Assembly (NCBI GenBank): GCA_008704415.1
Contig: VXIS01000001.1
Span: 248,001-312,000, forward strand
Length of the DNA: 64,000 bases
Source: Sphaerosporella brunnea
Taxonomy: Eukaryota > Ascomycota > Pezizomycetes > Pezizales > Pyronemataceae
Direction: 5' to 3'
Part shown: positions 42,804 through 54,716 of the stretch, piece after piece
Position numbering within the stretch: the stretch's first letter is position 1
How the letters are laid out: each line of letters begins with the position of its first letter
Translations under genes and position numbers: made by a program
The notes under the pieces: model-generated
The model's input: the letters and a program-made list of their open reading frames with translations, nothing else
Databases searched by the model: none
What the model was told of the DNA's origin: nothing

Positions 42804-45800
42804 ATGCAAACTGCTCGGAGACCCCCTCCACCGAAAGGTGGTCCGTCCCCTCCGGTTTTGCCGAAAGGTGGTCCTTCCCCTCCGGTTTTGCCGAAAGGTG
42901 GATCGCCATCTCCACTAGTCACGAGTCGCGCAAGGGCTCCCATTAACAGGACTCCCCCGATGGATCCTGCCTTTCTAGACAAGAAAATCGACGCGCTGCG
43001 TTCGGGAACCTTCCGCGCCTCGCCCACGGCCTCAGCGATTGTGGGCATATCTACACAAGAGCTGTCTCACATCAAAATCAAAATGTACAACCTCGAGACA
43101 CAGCTAAGAGTTGAGAAAGAAGGGCGTGGACACCTTGTACAGACCTACGCCATCAAGCTTCAAGAGCTCCAGATGGAGCGTGATGAGGCGTTCGAAGTCA
43201 TTACTGCGCTTCAAGCTGAAGCTCGTAACAAAGTCGATGCCAAGCAGGTGAAAGCAAGCATCGATAGGATCCTGCATGAGTTCGCGCAAGAGCGAAAGAA
43301 GTGCCATGCCTTGGAACGCTCCAAGAAGGAGCTCGAGGAGGAAATTAAAAAGATTGTTCAGGCTTACGAAGACAAGCAAAAGCTCGAAAAGAACCGTAAC
43401 GAAGCTCTCGTCAACACAAACTTTGCACTGGAGGAGAAAGTGGTCGCGTTTGAGAACCAATTACGGCTCCAAGTCGCTGAGTCCGAACAGCGAAACGCCG
43501 AACTTCTCCAACAAATCCAAGACCTTCTCGACAAACACGCCGCTGTTATCAACGATCGGAACGACCAAGAGCAAAAGCTCAAGGCGAGTTTGACCGAGGA
43601 GAGGCAGAGGATAAACTCCCTCGAAGGAAAGAACACGATGCTTCTTAAGGACTTGGAAGTATCCATGCAACAGGAACATGAGCTAACTAAAGCCGTGGAA
43701 GCGATGGAAAACGAGAAGAAAGTCCTCGTTAAAGGCCTGGAAGCATCCGAAAAAGAGGCCAAGGCACTGGCTAAAGACTTGCAACTTTCCAAAGAATCAA
43801 ATGAAGAACTTGTGGCAGAATTAGAAGTCTCCAGGAGAGAGATCGAGAGGCTGTAAGTCACCATGAGTTCCCTTGCATCGAAAATCTGCTGACATTGACA
43901 TTTTCTCAGCCTTGGTTTGGTTAATGAGTCCCAGAGAACTCTCCCTAACACGGATAAAGTCGAGGCCCCGGTCCAAGCAAAACTGGTTGATGAGGGGTTG
44001 TACGACGGCTTTCCGGAGTATGACTCAAATGACAGTTTTGAGAGCGAGCTCAATCGCCTCTTACCTGAGCGCATTGAGCTCCTCAAGCGCAACGATGATG
44101 AACAGCCACAAGTGGGGAACCAAACCACCGCGGGCTGGCTCAATGGCATCAAGAGGGAGCTGTACCAAGAATTGGGGATGGTGCAACCAGCGCCGACCAC
44201 TCGCCCAGTTTCTCAGAAAGACCCGATTCTCCAGAAAGAGCCGGAGCCTCGAAACGAGCCATTAGAGGGTTTCAGAGAGCCTAAAGAAGCGGATCCTGCG
44301 TCCTCACGAACTCCTATTCCTGATCTTGTTAATCATGTGTACCCGGATCCCCGCGAAAAACTTCACAACTACTTGTACGACCCCTCGCCGTATGACCCCT
44401 TCCCTAACAGTCTTCCTCCCATACGTCCTCAGGATGAAGAGCTTGACTTCATCCACTCCGACACCAAGTCTGTTTCTTGCGAATCTTCAGGGTCGAACTC
44501 CAACGGAATTACTCCGTTCTGTTTCAAAGACCTGGAACTTGAGGGATGGATCAATATCCGAGAAATCAGGTTCGGCGATGTTCCACCATACATTTCCGGG
44601 TGCTGGGGCATCTTCACACAGATCAGCTGTGGCATGGTCCATGAGGTGGTGTATCAACGCTCCAAGCAAATCATTACTGTCCGTTTTGTCGAGAGTATTG
44701 CTGCAAGGGAGCAATACATCAAGTGGTTCAAAGAAGGAGTTTTCCTTCCTCCCGGAGACATCGAGCATCCGGAATACAACGCGGGTAGCAACATCCCTCT
44801 CAATCTGCTTCATTTCTCTGAGAGCGAGGATTCGAAACCGTTAGACAGAGGCCTTAAAAAGGCGATTTACGAGACTGGTGTCACTCGAATAATCGAACTG
44901 AAGGGTGAACGAATTGGCGTCGTCAACCAAGGGACCGTTGAGGATGACCTTACGTCTCTCTTCTTAGCAGAAGAAAAGCAGCTCCATTCAGAAGAGCCTC
45001 TCGATCCTAGGGATTTCTTTGAAACCTTCAAGAGACACTACGGCATCCCTAAACGACTAGTCATCCATTTTACCAGTATTGAGCGCAGCATGAGGGCTAT
45101 GGCATACCTTCGTGCCAACAAGAGCGGTGAGTATTCCGGTCTCAGCATTAAATATTCCCCGGACCCTTGCGACCACCACGGCCTTGGCGAGCAGCTCAAG
45201 GCGTATGGGGCACTTGACGATCCTGCGAAAGCGCAGGAACTCTTTGGCACCCCGATTAGAGAGCAGCCTGTTACATTCCAGGACTTATTCGGCGATCTTA
45301 ATGAAACGAATGGACCCGAGGAGCCACTCCTAGGATACGGTTCTGAGCCTGACTCTCTGGACGCCTGCAAAGATCTCCCCGTGGACTGTCAGCCAAAGCC
45401 TCAGTCTTATAATGAAGACGTCCCCGCGGACTACCAGCTAGAGCCTCAGTTTTACAGTGAAGGTTTCCCCGCGGACTACCAGCCAGAGCCTCGGTCTTAC
45501 AGTGAAGACGTCCCCGCGGACTATCAGCCAGAGCCTCGGTCTTACAGTGAAGACGTCCCCGCGGACTATCAGCCAGAGCCTCGGTCTTACAGTGAAGACG
45601 TCCCCGCGGACTATCAGTCAGAGCCTCAGTATTCCTGTGAGGAGCAGAAACACCCCACAACGCCCGACAAGAACGTTTCCATGGAGGTGGAAAAGGAGGA
45701 AGAACCAGAGGGAAAGCTGTGGGAGCGAGGCCTCATTGGAGAGGGCGTCTTAGGAGGGAAGGGCTTGCTTCCCAAGAAAGAGCCCAGGTGGGAAGATGAG

Positions 45801-46520
45801 CAATCGTTGTCTCCTGGTGGATCTGCGGAGGTTCCTACTAACCAAAAAAGCCGTTGGTTTGAGGGCGAGGCCGGCGCCGTCAAAGCGTACCGAGCGGGGA
45901 ACAAAGAAAAGTGTGAACGGATGGTTGTGGGACCTTTCCGTATGTCCGGATTTCCCAGGAAGCTAGCGACTCCAAAAGATGAGCCACGACACTTCAGTAA
46001 CCGCACAATCTTTATCCAAGGACTCCCACCCAACATTTCCTATAGCGAGCTGAGCCGGTACATCAAGACTGGGCCTGTCGACACCATCCGCATTATTGAG
46101 GAAGAAAATATGGCTTTCGTCGTTTTCGTGTGGTACAAGGACAGCTTGGCATTTAGCGCTTTCCTAAAGACTGCCCAGGCTCGCATTCGTGGTTACAGGA
46201 TAACACAGTCGCCCATTCAGCACAAGTACATCAACGGCCTACGCTTCCGCGAGCCAGTTGACATCTCGCAGCGTGCTATGAGTCGCAGCATCTTCCTCAC
46301 TGGTCTTCCGTTTGGAACGACGCCTAGGAGTCTGAGACGGGACATGACGAACCTCATCGGAGCCAAACTAGACTTTGAGATGATTGAGGTCCAGGCTAGT
46401 TCTGCTCGGGTTGTGGCTACTTCAGTCGACATCGCCGTTTCCTTGCTGGATAGACTGGTCGGGCACCCCAAATACAAGACGACCGTCAACTATTTCGAAC
46501 GGGATCCTTGTGATTGTTAG
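42804..46520 (+). CDS. Coiled-coil and RRM-like RNA-binding protein, 1219 aa
   Basis: Exons 42804-43852 and 43910-46520 (57-bp intron, phase 2). Start MQTARRPPPP. Residues 10-40 hold three Pro/Gly repeats (KGGPSPPVLP). About 75-350 is a long coiled coil. A disordered part follows, then a conserved fungal domain with GDVPPYISGCWGIFTQISCG and, later, TVRFVESIAAREQYIKWF, which resembles a degenerate RRM. Six 15-aa repeats of type VPADYQPEPRSYSED lie near 835-925. Two C-terminal RRM-like units start RTIFIQGLPPNISYSEL and RSIFLTGLPFGTTP. Fungal proteins with this paired RRM-like end are known as putative RNA-binding proteins of unclear role. RNA binding is inferred. It is probably nuclear or cytoplasmic; no membrane segment. 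Confidence 0.75.
45366..45635 (+). repeat. Six 45-bp coding repeats
   Basis: 45-bp units encode VPADYQPEPRSYSED with small changes (CQPKPQ, YQLEPQF, YQSEPQY). Three central copies are nearly identical at DNA level, so recent duplication or conversion is likely. Every unit keeps frame. Confidence 0.85.
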
Positions 46521-46856
46521 TTACTCTGTCACTGTCCTGCAGTAATTTCTCAGTACTCTTGAGGTTTGTCTTCTTTCCATTTCCGTTTGAACGCGACTAA
46601 ATCTTTCATCGACAGTTCAAAAACTATCAATGACTACGAACGGAGCGGGGTTTTTACAAAATCTCAAGTGTTTTTTTTTTTTTTCAGATACCTGGCATAA
46701 GTGGAGGAGTGGTTTTGGGAAATGTATTTTCTGGTCATATTCCATCTCTTCATGAATGAAAAACAGGCTTCTTTGATGTTCTTTTTACGCTGGCGTAGGT
46801 GCTCATGTGGGTTGCCGGATGTTTGGTGTTACGAGGTGTGTCTTTTTTTCATTGTA
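46521..46856. other. 3' flank before the transposon
   Basis: It contains a T17 run near 46668-46684. No coding signal. Confidence 0.4.
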
Positions 46857-48338
46857 TCAACGGCCTTTATGCCCCGTACCCCTCAAAACATAGTGAAATG
46901 TCCAGCGTACCCCCCTGAAGTTTTTTTTATGCCCCATACCCCAATGCCCGCACCTCAAACTGTGACTCGGGATTATCAGTGACTTTCCCGACACCAATCC
47001 ACCACATATTCACCACCGCACCCATCCACCCACACCATCAACACTGCTACCGGTCACTTTCTTCGTACCCAACAATGTTGACACACTGGCGGCCAGAAAC
47101 CACAACCCCGACCGCAGCCACTGTGACTGCACCCCTAGCAACTAGGGTGGGGGCACGGCATGTTGGGCAGCGGTTCCCCACATTTCAAGATTTCAAAGAA
47201 TACCTGGCACGTTGGGCTGTTTCTGAAGGTTTTAAGCCTCACTTTAAGCCTCACTTTAAGAAAGTCCAACCGTCAGAAAAAAAAAAAAAATGTGGTTGTC
47301 CGTGTCGAACCAACCATCCAGGAAAAAAAATTCGGTGTTGGAGCTCGTCAAGCTTTCTGGACATTGCACGCTGCTGCGTGGGTTTGGAAAAAAGCGATGG
47401 AAGAATTGGAAAGAGCTCAGGCCAAGTAAGTAGTCATGGTTTGGCTTTTTGACGTCGGAAAATTGTGGACTCAGCTGATGCTCTGTATATCAGGAGAAAC
47501 GGTCAAAGCTTGTGTTGGGCATGCTCTTTGGGATTTGACACAATGAAATGCGCCGTCGATTCCTACGTCATGGCACTGCCCGCTGGTCAAACACTTACAG
47601 ATTGGGGGACTCGCCCTCCTGAAAGCTTCCGTTTCTTATGCCGAACCGCGGTAGCCATACCAAAGGTTCAGTTTTACAAATCAGTGACAGGAGGTTTTTT
47701 TTTTTTACTGTGGAGAGCTTGATGCTCGCACCTGTTACCTGTACACGCTTTGAAGATACAGATATATGCAAGTCGCGGTCATTAACTGTCTCAAAAAAAA
47801 AAAAGCTCCTCTGGAACTATATGCCTACGTTTTGTGCATGCGCACAGCTGGCTGCATACCTACAGTGTTGCTATGGTCCCTGTCGAGTAAGGAGATGTTG
47901 GAAATCTGAAGAAGGCTGCCGGTCAGCGTATCGCAGAGATGGTTGATAATACAGCCCGGGGCCAAGCTGGGAACTTCAACCATGACGAGTCTGGTTCTGA
48001 CTCTGAGCTTTTGGATACTCCTATTGGACAGTGTAAAGTGCAGAGAGGCCCATATGCAAGGAGTGCACGAGGGAATACAGAGCGCGAGGGGGACAGAGAA
48101 CGATCTGCACAAAGGAGCTGAGCTACCGCCTGGTTTCTCTTTTTTGCGTTGTCAATTTAATACTGTTGGACTCCTATGATCTTCCCTTTCTTTAAGCTAT
48201 ACGAACGATGCTAAGGTGCACGCACATTGGGAGGTGAGGCGGAGGTCTCTGGGGCATAAAAAAAACTTCCGGGGGGGGGGGGGGGGTACACTGGACATTT
48301 CGCTATATTTTGGGGGGTACAGGGCATAAAAGCCGTTA
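46857..48338. mobile_element. DNA transposon with about 90-bp terminal inverted repeats
   Basis: Left end: TCAACGGCCTTTATGCCCCG, then ATAGTGAAATGTCCAGCGTA, then AAGTTTTTTTTATGCCCCAT. The inverted right end reads TAACGGCTTTTATGCCCTGT, ATAGCGAAATGTCCAGTGTA and AAGTTTTTTTTATGCCCCAG. The match runs about 90 bp, broken by length changes of a C/G tract. TA flanks both ends. The element is about 1.48 kb. A frame inside (46979-47452) has FPTFQDFKEYLARWAVSEGF, which loosely resembles the N-terminal DNA-binding part of MULE-type transposases. No catalytic domain is visible, so it is non-autonomous; the superfamily is uncertain. Confidence 0.65.
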
Positions 48339-48635
48339 TATCAAAGGTTTACGCACTATATTTATTGCAGCCCCGTAGATAATTGCAGTGCAAATTGAGT
48401 TGGTTGATTTGCATGATGGAGTGACGGATGGTGACTTCACACCAACGCGACTTGATCAAAGACCTCATCTCGATAATACTCGTGCAAACAACACGAGTGG
48501 CCCTACACCGCTAACAACAAGTCCAACCCCTCCCCCCACTCCCCCGCCCCCCCGCATATATCAAACTTCGTTACGTTACATAATACACCCGCATTAACCA
48601 CCAACACAACCACAAACAATCTACAGCACCTCAGC

Positions 48636-50724
48636 ATGTCATCAGCAGCCGAAGCCGACACCTCGAACGTGTCCGACGACGTCGCCGAGGAGCCGTCTTC
48701 GTCTCGTGCTCCTTCCTCCAAGCGCTCAAAAACCCCGGAGGAGGAAACCGTCACTGTCACCGACAGCCAAGGCAACAAGAAAACCTACCCGACCAGATGC
48801 GACTGCAACCCGCCAGAAACGTGTACCAGAGCTGGCGGCCCCGTTCGTTATCGCTTCAAGTGCGGACACGTTTTCCGCATTTTGTGTCTGGAGCGCGCGA
48901 TCGAGGCGGCCCCGCTCGTGTTCCCGCTTTATGATGGTAAGAAATCCCTGGCGGCAAAGGCGAAGGCGAAGGCGAAGGAGGCAGCAACGGATGATACCCA
49001 GACGAAGAAGGTGGCGAAGAAGAGAAAAGGAGAGCATGATACCCATATACCCATGGAAAAGGAGGTCATCAGATCTATGGGTCCTAGAAAGAATCTCCAA
49101 AGCCTTCCTCCTGGCCGAAGAGCCGGTGCGCCAAGGACCCCGGCCAAAAACCCCCCTCCGCCTGGCCGAAAAACACGCTCGAAAAAGGGCAACGATGCTG
49201 CATCTCCTCCAAATGAGGCGTCAGAGGCAGAGCCCGAGTCGGAGGAGGAAAGCCGCAAGAAAACACCCCCACCCCCAAAACCCCCTCGCGATCCCTCTGA
49301 TTTTTGGACCCGCCCCACTAAGAAACCTGAGACTTTGGTCCTTGCTAACGGCAGGAAACCAGGCGAGGAAAAACGAGACAACAGGTATTGGAGACTGCCC
49401 TGCGGCGACTTGACGACGTGGGATGAGGTCTGGACGGCTATGCGTTCCGAGCCCGACCCTGATGCTGCCAAGAAGGATGCTCTCGCTAGGAAGGCGCATG
49501 CTTCCAAGCGGAAGGTGAAGGCGGCAGCCAAGGGAGATGATACCACCGAAACTGGAACTCCCAAACCGCTGACTGCCTATATGAAGAGGAAGATGAGGTT
49601 GCAGGCCAAGAAGCTTGCGGAAGCGGCAGGCGAGGCTGGTGAGGAGGAGCCTGCTGAGGATGGTACGCCCACGAAGAAGGGAGCGGGCGGGGGATCATCC
49701 ACGGCAGCTCCGGCCAAGTCGAAGCGCAAAACTGCCGCTAACAACACGGCAACCCCTAAGAGGAGGAAAGCGGCAAAGGGGAAGGGGAAGGCCACCGAGG
49801 GAGAAGCGACTGAGGGTGCCGAATCAACTGCTCCTGCAAAGCCGTTGAGCTATTACATGAAGAGGAAGTTGAGGGCGCAGGCCGAGGCGGCGGCAAAGCA
49901 GGCAGCAGGCGATGAGGGAGAAGCGACTGAGGCTGCCGAATCAACTGCTCCTGCGAAGCCGTTGAGTTATTACATGAAGAGGAAATTGAAGGCGCAGGCC
50001 GAGGCGGCGGCAAAGCAGGCAGCAGACGCTGAGGAAGAAGCCGCGGAAGAGGAGGAGGTGAGTAATGATTGAACGTTGGGGGAAACAAAATATGTACAGG
50101 ATGATCCTAAGAACAAGCAGTCTGACTTCGAAGTGGAGCCAACCGTCCGCAAAAAGTCTGCTGTGAAGAAGAAGGCGGTGTCTTCTTTAATTGATTCGGA
50201 GTCCGAGGTGAGCACTGATAAGGCAGCAAACAAGCACGTGTGAAAGTGAAAACTGATGACTTCTTGACTTCCCAGTTTGAAAGTGATGAGGAGGATACCT
50301 ACTCTCAGCCTTCGCCCGCCAAGTACGTGAAGAACGTCAACGACTCTGGTGACTTGGTGAGCACTGAAATTACTATTACTTGAAAGAGTTATCTGATAAA
50401 CACAGTCCGATCTGGAAGAGGAAATCGCGGCCAATGAAATCGCGGCCAAGAAGCAGAAGCGTACTTCCCAGTCCTATTCCGAGGTGAGTAGTGCTTCTGG
50501 TACAATAACGTTGGACTCGATGGGCTCAGATCGATTTGCAGTTTGAATATGATGAGGAAGCTTCTTTCATGGATGATGAGGAAGATTCTTTCATGGCCCT
50601 TCCAAATGATGAGGAAGATTCTTCCATGGCCCTTCCGAAAGCCAAAAAAGGCAAGGAGCCGGCGAAGAACTCGTTTGATAAGGTGCGGATCAAACTAAGA
50701 CTAGGGAAGGAGGAGGCCACATAG
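48636..50724 (+). CDS. Lysine-rich repeat protein with mini-exons, 623 aa
   Basis: Exons 48636-50057, 50100-50207, 50276-50356, 50406-50483 and 50542-50724; every intron is phase 0, with sizes of 42, 68, 49 and 58 bp. The N-terminal part has a Cys cluster (RCDCNPPETC, FKCGHVFRILC), possibly metal binding. A segment RDNRYWRLPCGDLTTWDEVW follows, then Lys/Ala/Glu-rich sequence with three copies of PLxxYMKRKxxxQA, two of them as STAPAKPLSYYMKRKL. The mini-exons are acidic, and exons 3 and 5 both begin FE(S/Y)DEE. The C-terminus carries EDSFMALPNDEEDSSMALPK repeats and a basic end. The composition suggests a nuclear or chromatin-associated protein. No family is recognised. Confidence 0.65.
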
Positions 50725-51849
50725 CTAATGGAAAATACCTCTAGTCGATGACCAAGACGATAAAGAAGTCATCTTGATCTCGCCAACCAAACGATTCCGT
50801 GCGCAAGGCAGCCTCACGCTTTTGCAGAATGATTTCACGACAACAGATTTACCTTACGATTTAACGGCTGTTATGTGGGGATGGTGGCTTTTGGGAGTTA
50901 CTGTGTTTCTTCAAATACCTTTCAGCTGGTCTTTTTTTTTTTTTTTTTTTTTTTCTTGCCTTCGTTGGAAACAGTGGCGCTGAAAGAAAATAGCATGCGC
51001 TTTTCTTGCCTCGGGTGCGGTTTTGGTGCTGAAGACGTTAAAGTACTAACAGAAGTTCTTAGGGCTTGGGGTTTGCAACGAGTGAATACTTGATTAAGCA
51101 GCCTCGCGAAAGATACAGTTTTTTGGTCTTTAACTATCAGCCTGCTGCAAGAGTGACGACCCCCAGAGATTTTCCATCATGCATTATTCTCCATTGGCCT
51201 GGATCCTGCCCCTGAAGACTGAGATTGAGCCTTTAGGAGGCTTACAGTGAAGGGCTGGATCGGGCGGCGAGGGGCATTGCTAACAATGCGAGAACAGCCG
51301 CAAACAAACCCCGCAAAGTCGGAGGACGGGTTTAGGTTGGGGGTCCAGAGCAGGTCGGGTTCTGGCCTGGCATATAACATGTTGTATCGGAGGATCACTG
51401 CTAGATTCCGGCGTCCTTTTCGTGCACCAGACCCTTGCTGGCGAGATTTGGCTTGCGCTTCTCGAAGCTTCGAGACACACGGTGTCCATGTGAAACTCTG
51501 GCACACGCTACAGTGTGCTCACGATCAAGTTTTTGGACTGAAACATACGCCTTTGGGTGCATCATTTCTTCGCGGCTTCAGCTTTCAAGGGTATACCGTC
51601 GTTCCTTCATCATTTATTTCTAGGCTCAAGAGCCTGGGCGTCACAACAGGTAGCAGATATTGTCGGAAATGTGGGGAAGCTTACTGTCGGGTATTTCACA
51701 GAAAGGGTTTTAGCACTTTGGCAGTTCTTATTTTACCTATAGCAAGAGCTCTGGCTAACTTTTGGTGCCTCCCGAACCTCCTGTCGTGAATATAGACTCG
51801 GATAAAGCCATATGGCTGAACTTCCACGACAACATGAAGACATCTTTTC
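50725..51849. other. Intergenic, nothing certain
   Basis: It holds a T22 run (50933-50954). A 180-aa plus-strand frame at 51247-51789 has no motif and lacks a clear start context, so it is not called. Confidence 0.4.
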
Positions 51850-52161
51850 CTAGTTCACTTCCTTCACGTGCAATGTCCTCCTGGATAGCGGATTCGAGCC
51901 CCCTTGGGGCAACCGACACGACTTGACTAACCGTGGTATCTCGCTGAAACTGCAGGATAGCAACCGACCGCCACCGAAGGTGTTTCCGGCCCAGTTCTTT
52001 CGCCAAAACGCACGAATCTGTGGAAGCCACCGATCGCACTCTTTAAACAGGTGTTCCCCGGGTGCTCCTGACCAAGGTGAGAGGCGGTGGCGGAGGTCCA
52101 AGACCAGGCGGAATATGTTATAGCAATGACGAGCGAGCTGCTTGAGCAATGTTGGAGGCAC
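51850..52161 (-). mobile_element. Degenerate LINE C-terminal fragment, second copy
   Basis: The minus strand reads GEHLFKECDRWLPQIRAFW, matching EHLFKKCDRWLPQIRVLW of the 7.4-8.1 kb relic. DNA similarity is obvious at 52006-52052 versus 7810-7861. The first knuckle cysteines are lost. Both ends are undefined. Confidence 0.65.
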
Positions 52162-53876
52162 GAAAAAGAGGGGGATGAAGCGTCCCGGGGGGTGGGCTTT
52201 TGAAGAAGGTGGAACAAAGCCGCAGGGGAGACTTTTCGCGGTAGGGTTCGATTACGATTATTTCGTGTTCGAGATGGCGCGGGAGTACCCGAACGCCCTA
52301 TAGTTGTGTTTCGGGTTGGGCATGAGCCGGAATTGAATTTAATCGTGTAGACTTTGGCTGCCCTGGTTTTAGGCCAGCCCGGGCCCGCCTGGGCTGTCCG
52401 CGGCTGGTCTGGCGCTCCCATACAAACTTGACTAGCCTAGGCTCCCCGGGGCGCCTGGAGAAAACACCGCCATTGGCCCAGGTCCGTCGGGCATAAAGTG
52501 GTTGGGAGCGGTGTCGTAGTAGAGGTACGAACCGCGCACCTTGAAGATACTATGGATATCGGTGATGTTTGACGGTGGGCATCGCAGGATATGTGGTGGT
52601 GTTTTTGCTTGGATGGACGACCGCCTTTGCAAAACGCCAGGTTGCGTCGCAGGGTCCTGCTTGTCGTCGGGAGACCTTCAAAGCCGCTATACTTATGAAT
52701 TGAAAAAGAGGACTTCTGACGGAAGCCTTTGAAATGCACGCTGGACGGCGGGCAGGTGGTTGCGTATGTAGTCGCGGGCAGGCCAGGACTTCTGAAAGAG
52801 GAAACACAACTCGCTCAGCTGCTCTTTATGGTCGTTGAAGCAATGAAGCGGCAACTCTATCATCTTTTTATGGGCGTCTCTACCCTTTCTACATACCATA
52901 GAGTACACAATGTTCTCGTTGGATTTGGATTGCTGACGCTCGGTGTTCCAGAACATTAACGATCACCTTCTCTGTTTGACACTGAGTGACACCCAGTGAA
53001 GCAATATGGCCCCGCCCGTCACGCGCAAAGCAATTCGAATGCGTGGCGGTTAGCCTCTGGTTTTCAGCGAACGGCCTTGCCAAACAGTGCATTGCGACTG
53101 GGTTCGAGCAGCGCTCCAAGAAGTGCCTCCGTCCGTGGTGAAGTCGAGGCACTATTCGGCGAAGGCCATGTTCACCCAAGCCAAAAATCGCGGCGCTTCA
53201 GTTTTGGCCATTGACCACGGCATGACCGCGGCTGCTGAAGAAGGGGGGCTTCTTGAAGGAGTCGGTGCAGACCCTGTGGATGTTTGCGAATGGCAAGAGG
53301 AAGGCCTAATACCCTCGAGCTCGACACACGAGCACATCGCCAGCTGTCTCATCACTTCTCTCTCCGATCTCGTCAAATATAATGGCAAAAATCGAGCTAG
53401 CACCCTCCTTTAGCCCTAACACTTTCGGCTTTGGGTGTAACGCGGACGCCTCGCTATAGCTATATACACAAAGGTCCCAACGTCACCCAAGATCACTCGA
53501 AATATAACCACTGATTCGACTTTGATGGTACGTTTCCACCATTGACCAGCGAAGAGCGAAGAAATGGGGATTAATGAAAAGATAGAACCTTGCGCGTGGC
53601 CTGCGGAAACTCGTTCGAATTCTTGGAAAGGCTGGTTCCTGAGAACTTGAAATATGCCTCTATTTGTAACTTAGCATCCCCTAAGAAATCAGGGCCTGAG
53701 TTTCACAGCATTGAATGTGGAGAATACTTGGAAGTCGCTTTACTGTACATGGGAAATGGACCGTATTTCAGTGAGCAACCTTGTGTCCGTCTGTATGCTC
53801 AGCGGGCATTTCTAAAATGCCTCGAGTCTCTCGGGTGATTCCGTGATTCCGAGGCCTATTTGCGTCGCACACGCCA
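52162..53876. other. Unassigned region with possible decayed coding sequence
   Basis: Minus-strand frames at 52956-52693 (CFNDHKEQLSELCFLFQKSW) and 52632-52432 (VRGSYLYYDTAPNHFMPDGP) look protein-like and could be exons of one gene, but no consistent splice join was found. A plus-strand frame at 53087-53413 also looks protein-like, without family features. Confidence 0.35.
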
Positions 53877-54716
53877 TCACTCTGGGTACATCATCTTCCG
53901 ACCCACTCCCCCATCGACCAGCACCTCCTGTCCATTCACAAAGCTTGTCGCCATCACCCACTCCACAGTGCGCGCCACGTCCTCGGCTCTGCCCACCCGT
54001 CCGCTCAGATGCCACTCTCGATGCTCCACGCTAGTTTCATCCCTCCAGCCCTCCTCATCTGCCTTCCTGTTTTCCATGCTCACATCAATCCACCCAGGCA
54101 AAATCGCGTTCACGGTGACACGGTACTTGCTCAGACTGACTGCCATGGAATGCGTCAGCCCGACCAGCCCAGATTTTGCTGCCGCGTAGCCTTCCGTGTT
54201 AGGTTCGCTCTGGTGGGCGCGGGAGGAGGAGATGTTGACGATGCTCCCCCACCGCTCGGCGCGGTCGCCGTCTTCGGGGCTTTCCTGGTCGCGCCGAAGG
54301 AGCGGGATGCAGCCGCGGGACATCAGGAACGGCGCCGTGAGGTTCGTGGAGAGGAAATCGTCCCACTGCGTGACATCGAAAGAGGGGTCCGCCATATCCT
54401 TTCCGTCGCTCCAGAAGGGGTTCGAAATCCCCGCGTTGTTGATCAACACATCGAGCTTCTCCGGTGCAAAGAACCGTTTTGCTTCGGCGATGGCGGCCGC
54501 GATGTCGGAGGGGTTGCGGAGGTCACAGAGGCTGTGGCTGAGTTGGTTTGGTCTGCTCGCGAACGGTGGGAGGTGAACCGTGGCAGTGTGGTGGAGTTCG
54601 GATGCGTTGTTGTCGAGGAGGAATACGCGGTGGCCGGAGGATAGGAGGTGGCGGGCGAGTCCGCGGCCGATGCCCCGCGCACCGCCGGTGATGAGAATGT
54701 TTTTGGAGAGGGACAT
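53877..54716 (-). CDS. Short-chain dehydrogenase/reductase (SDR), 279 aa
   Basis: Single exon. Start chosen at MSLSKNILITGG (54716), because the Rossmann fold begins at once; the frame is open further up to 54869 with a hydrophobic stretch that would add 51 residues. Classical SDR motifs: cofactor-binding TGGARGIG near 10-17, DVLINNAG, the catalytic Ser in IVNISSSRA, YAAAK with catalytic Tyr and Lys, and the C-terminal FVNGQEVLVDGGVG. The length is normal for the family. It is a soluble NAD(P)H-dependent oxidoreductase whose substrate cannot be deduced. The best resemblance is to 3-oxoacyl reductase or sugar/alcohol dehydrogenase-like SDRs. Confidence 0.92.
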   Translation of the reverse strand: MSLSKNILITGGARGIGRGLARHLLSSGHRVFLLDNNASELHHTATVHLPPFASRPNQLSHSLCDLRNPSDIAAAIAEAKRFFAPEKLDVLINNAGISNPFWSDGKDMADPSFDVTQWDDFLSTNLTAPFLMSRGCIPLLRRDQESPEDGDRAERWGSIVNISSSRAHQSEPNTEGYAAAKSGLVGLTHSMAVSLSKYRVTVNAILPGWIDVSMENRKADEEGWRDETSVEHREWHLSGRVGRAEDVARTVEWVMATSFVNGQEVLVDGGVGRKMMYPE

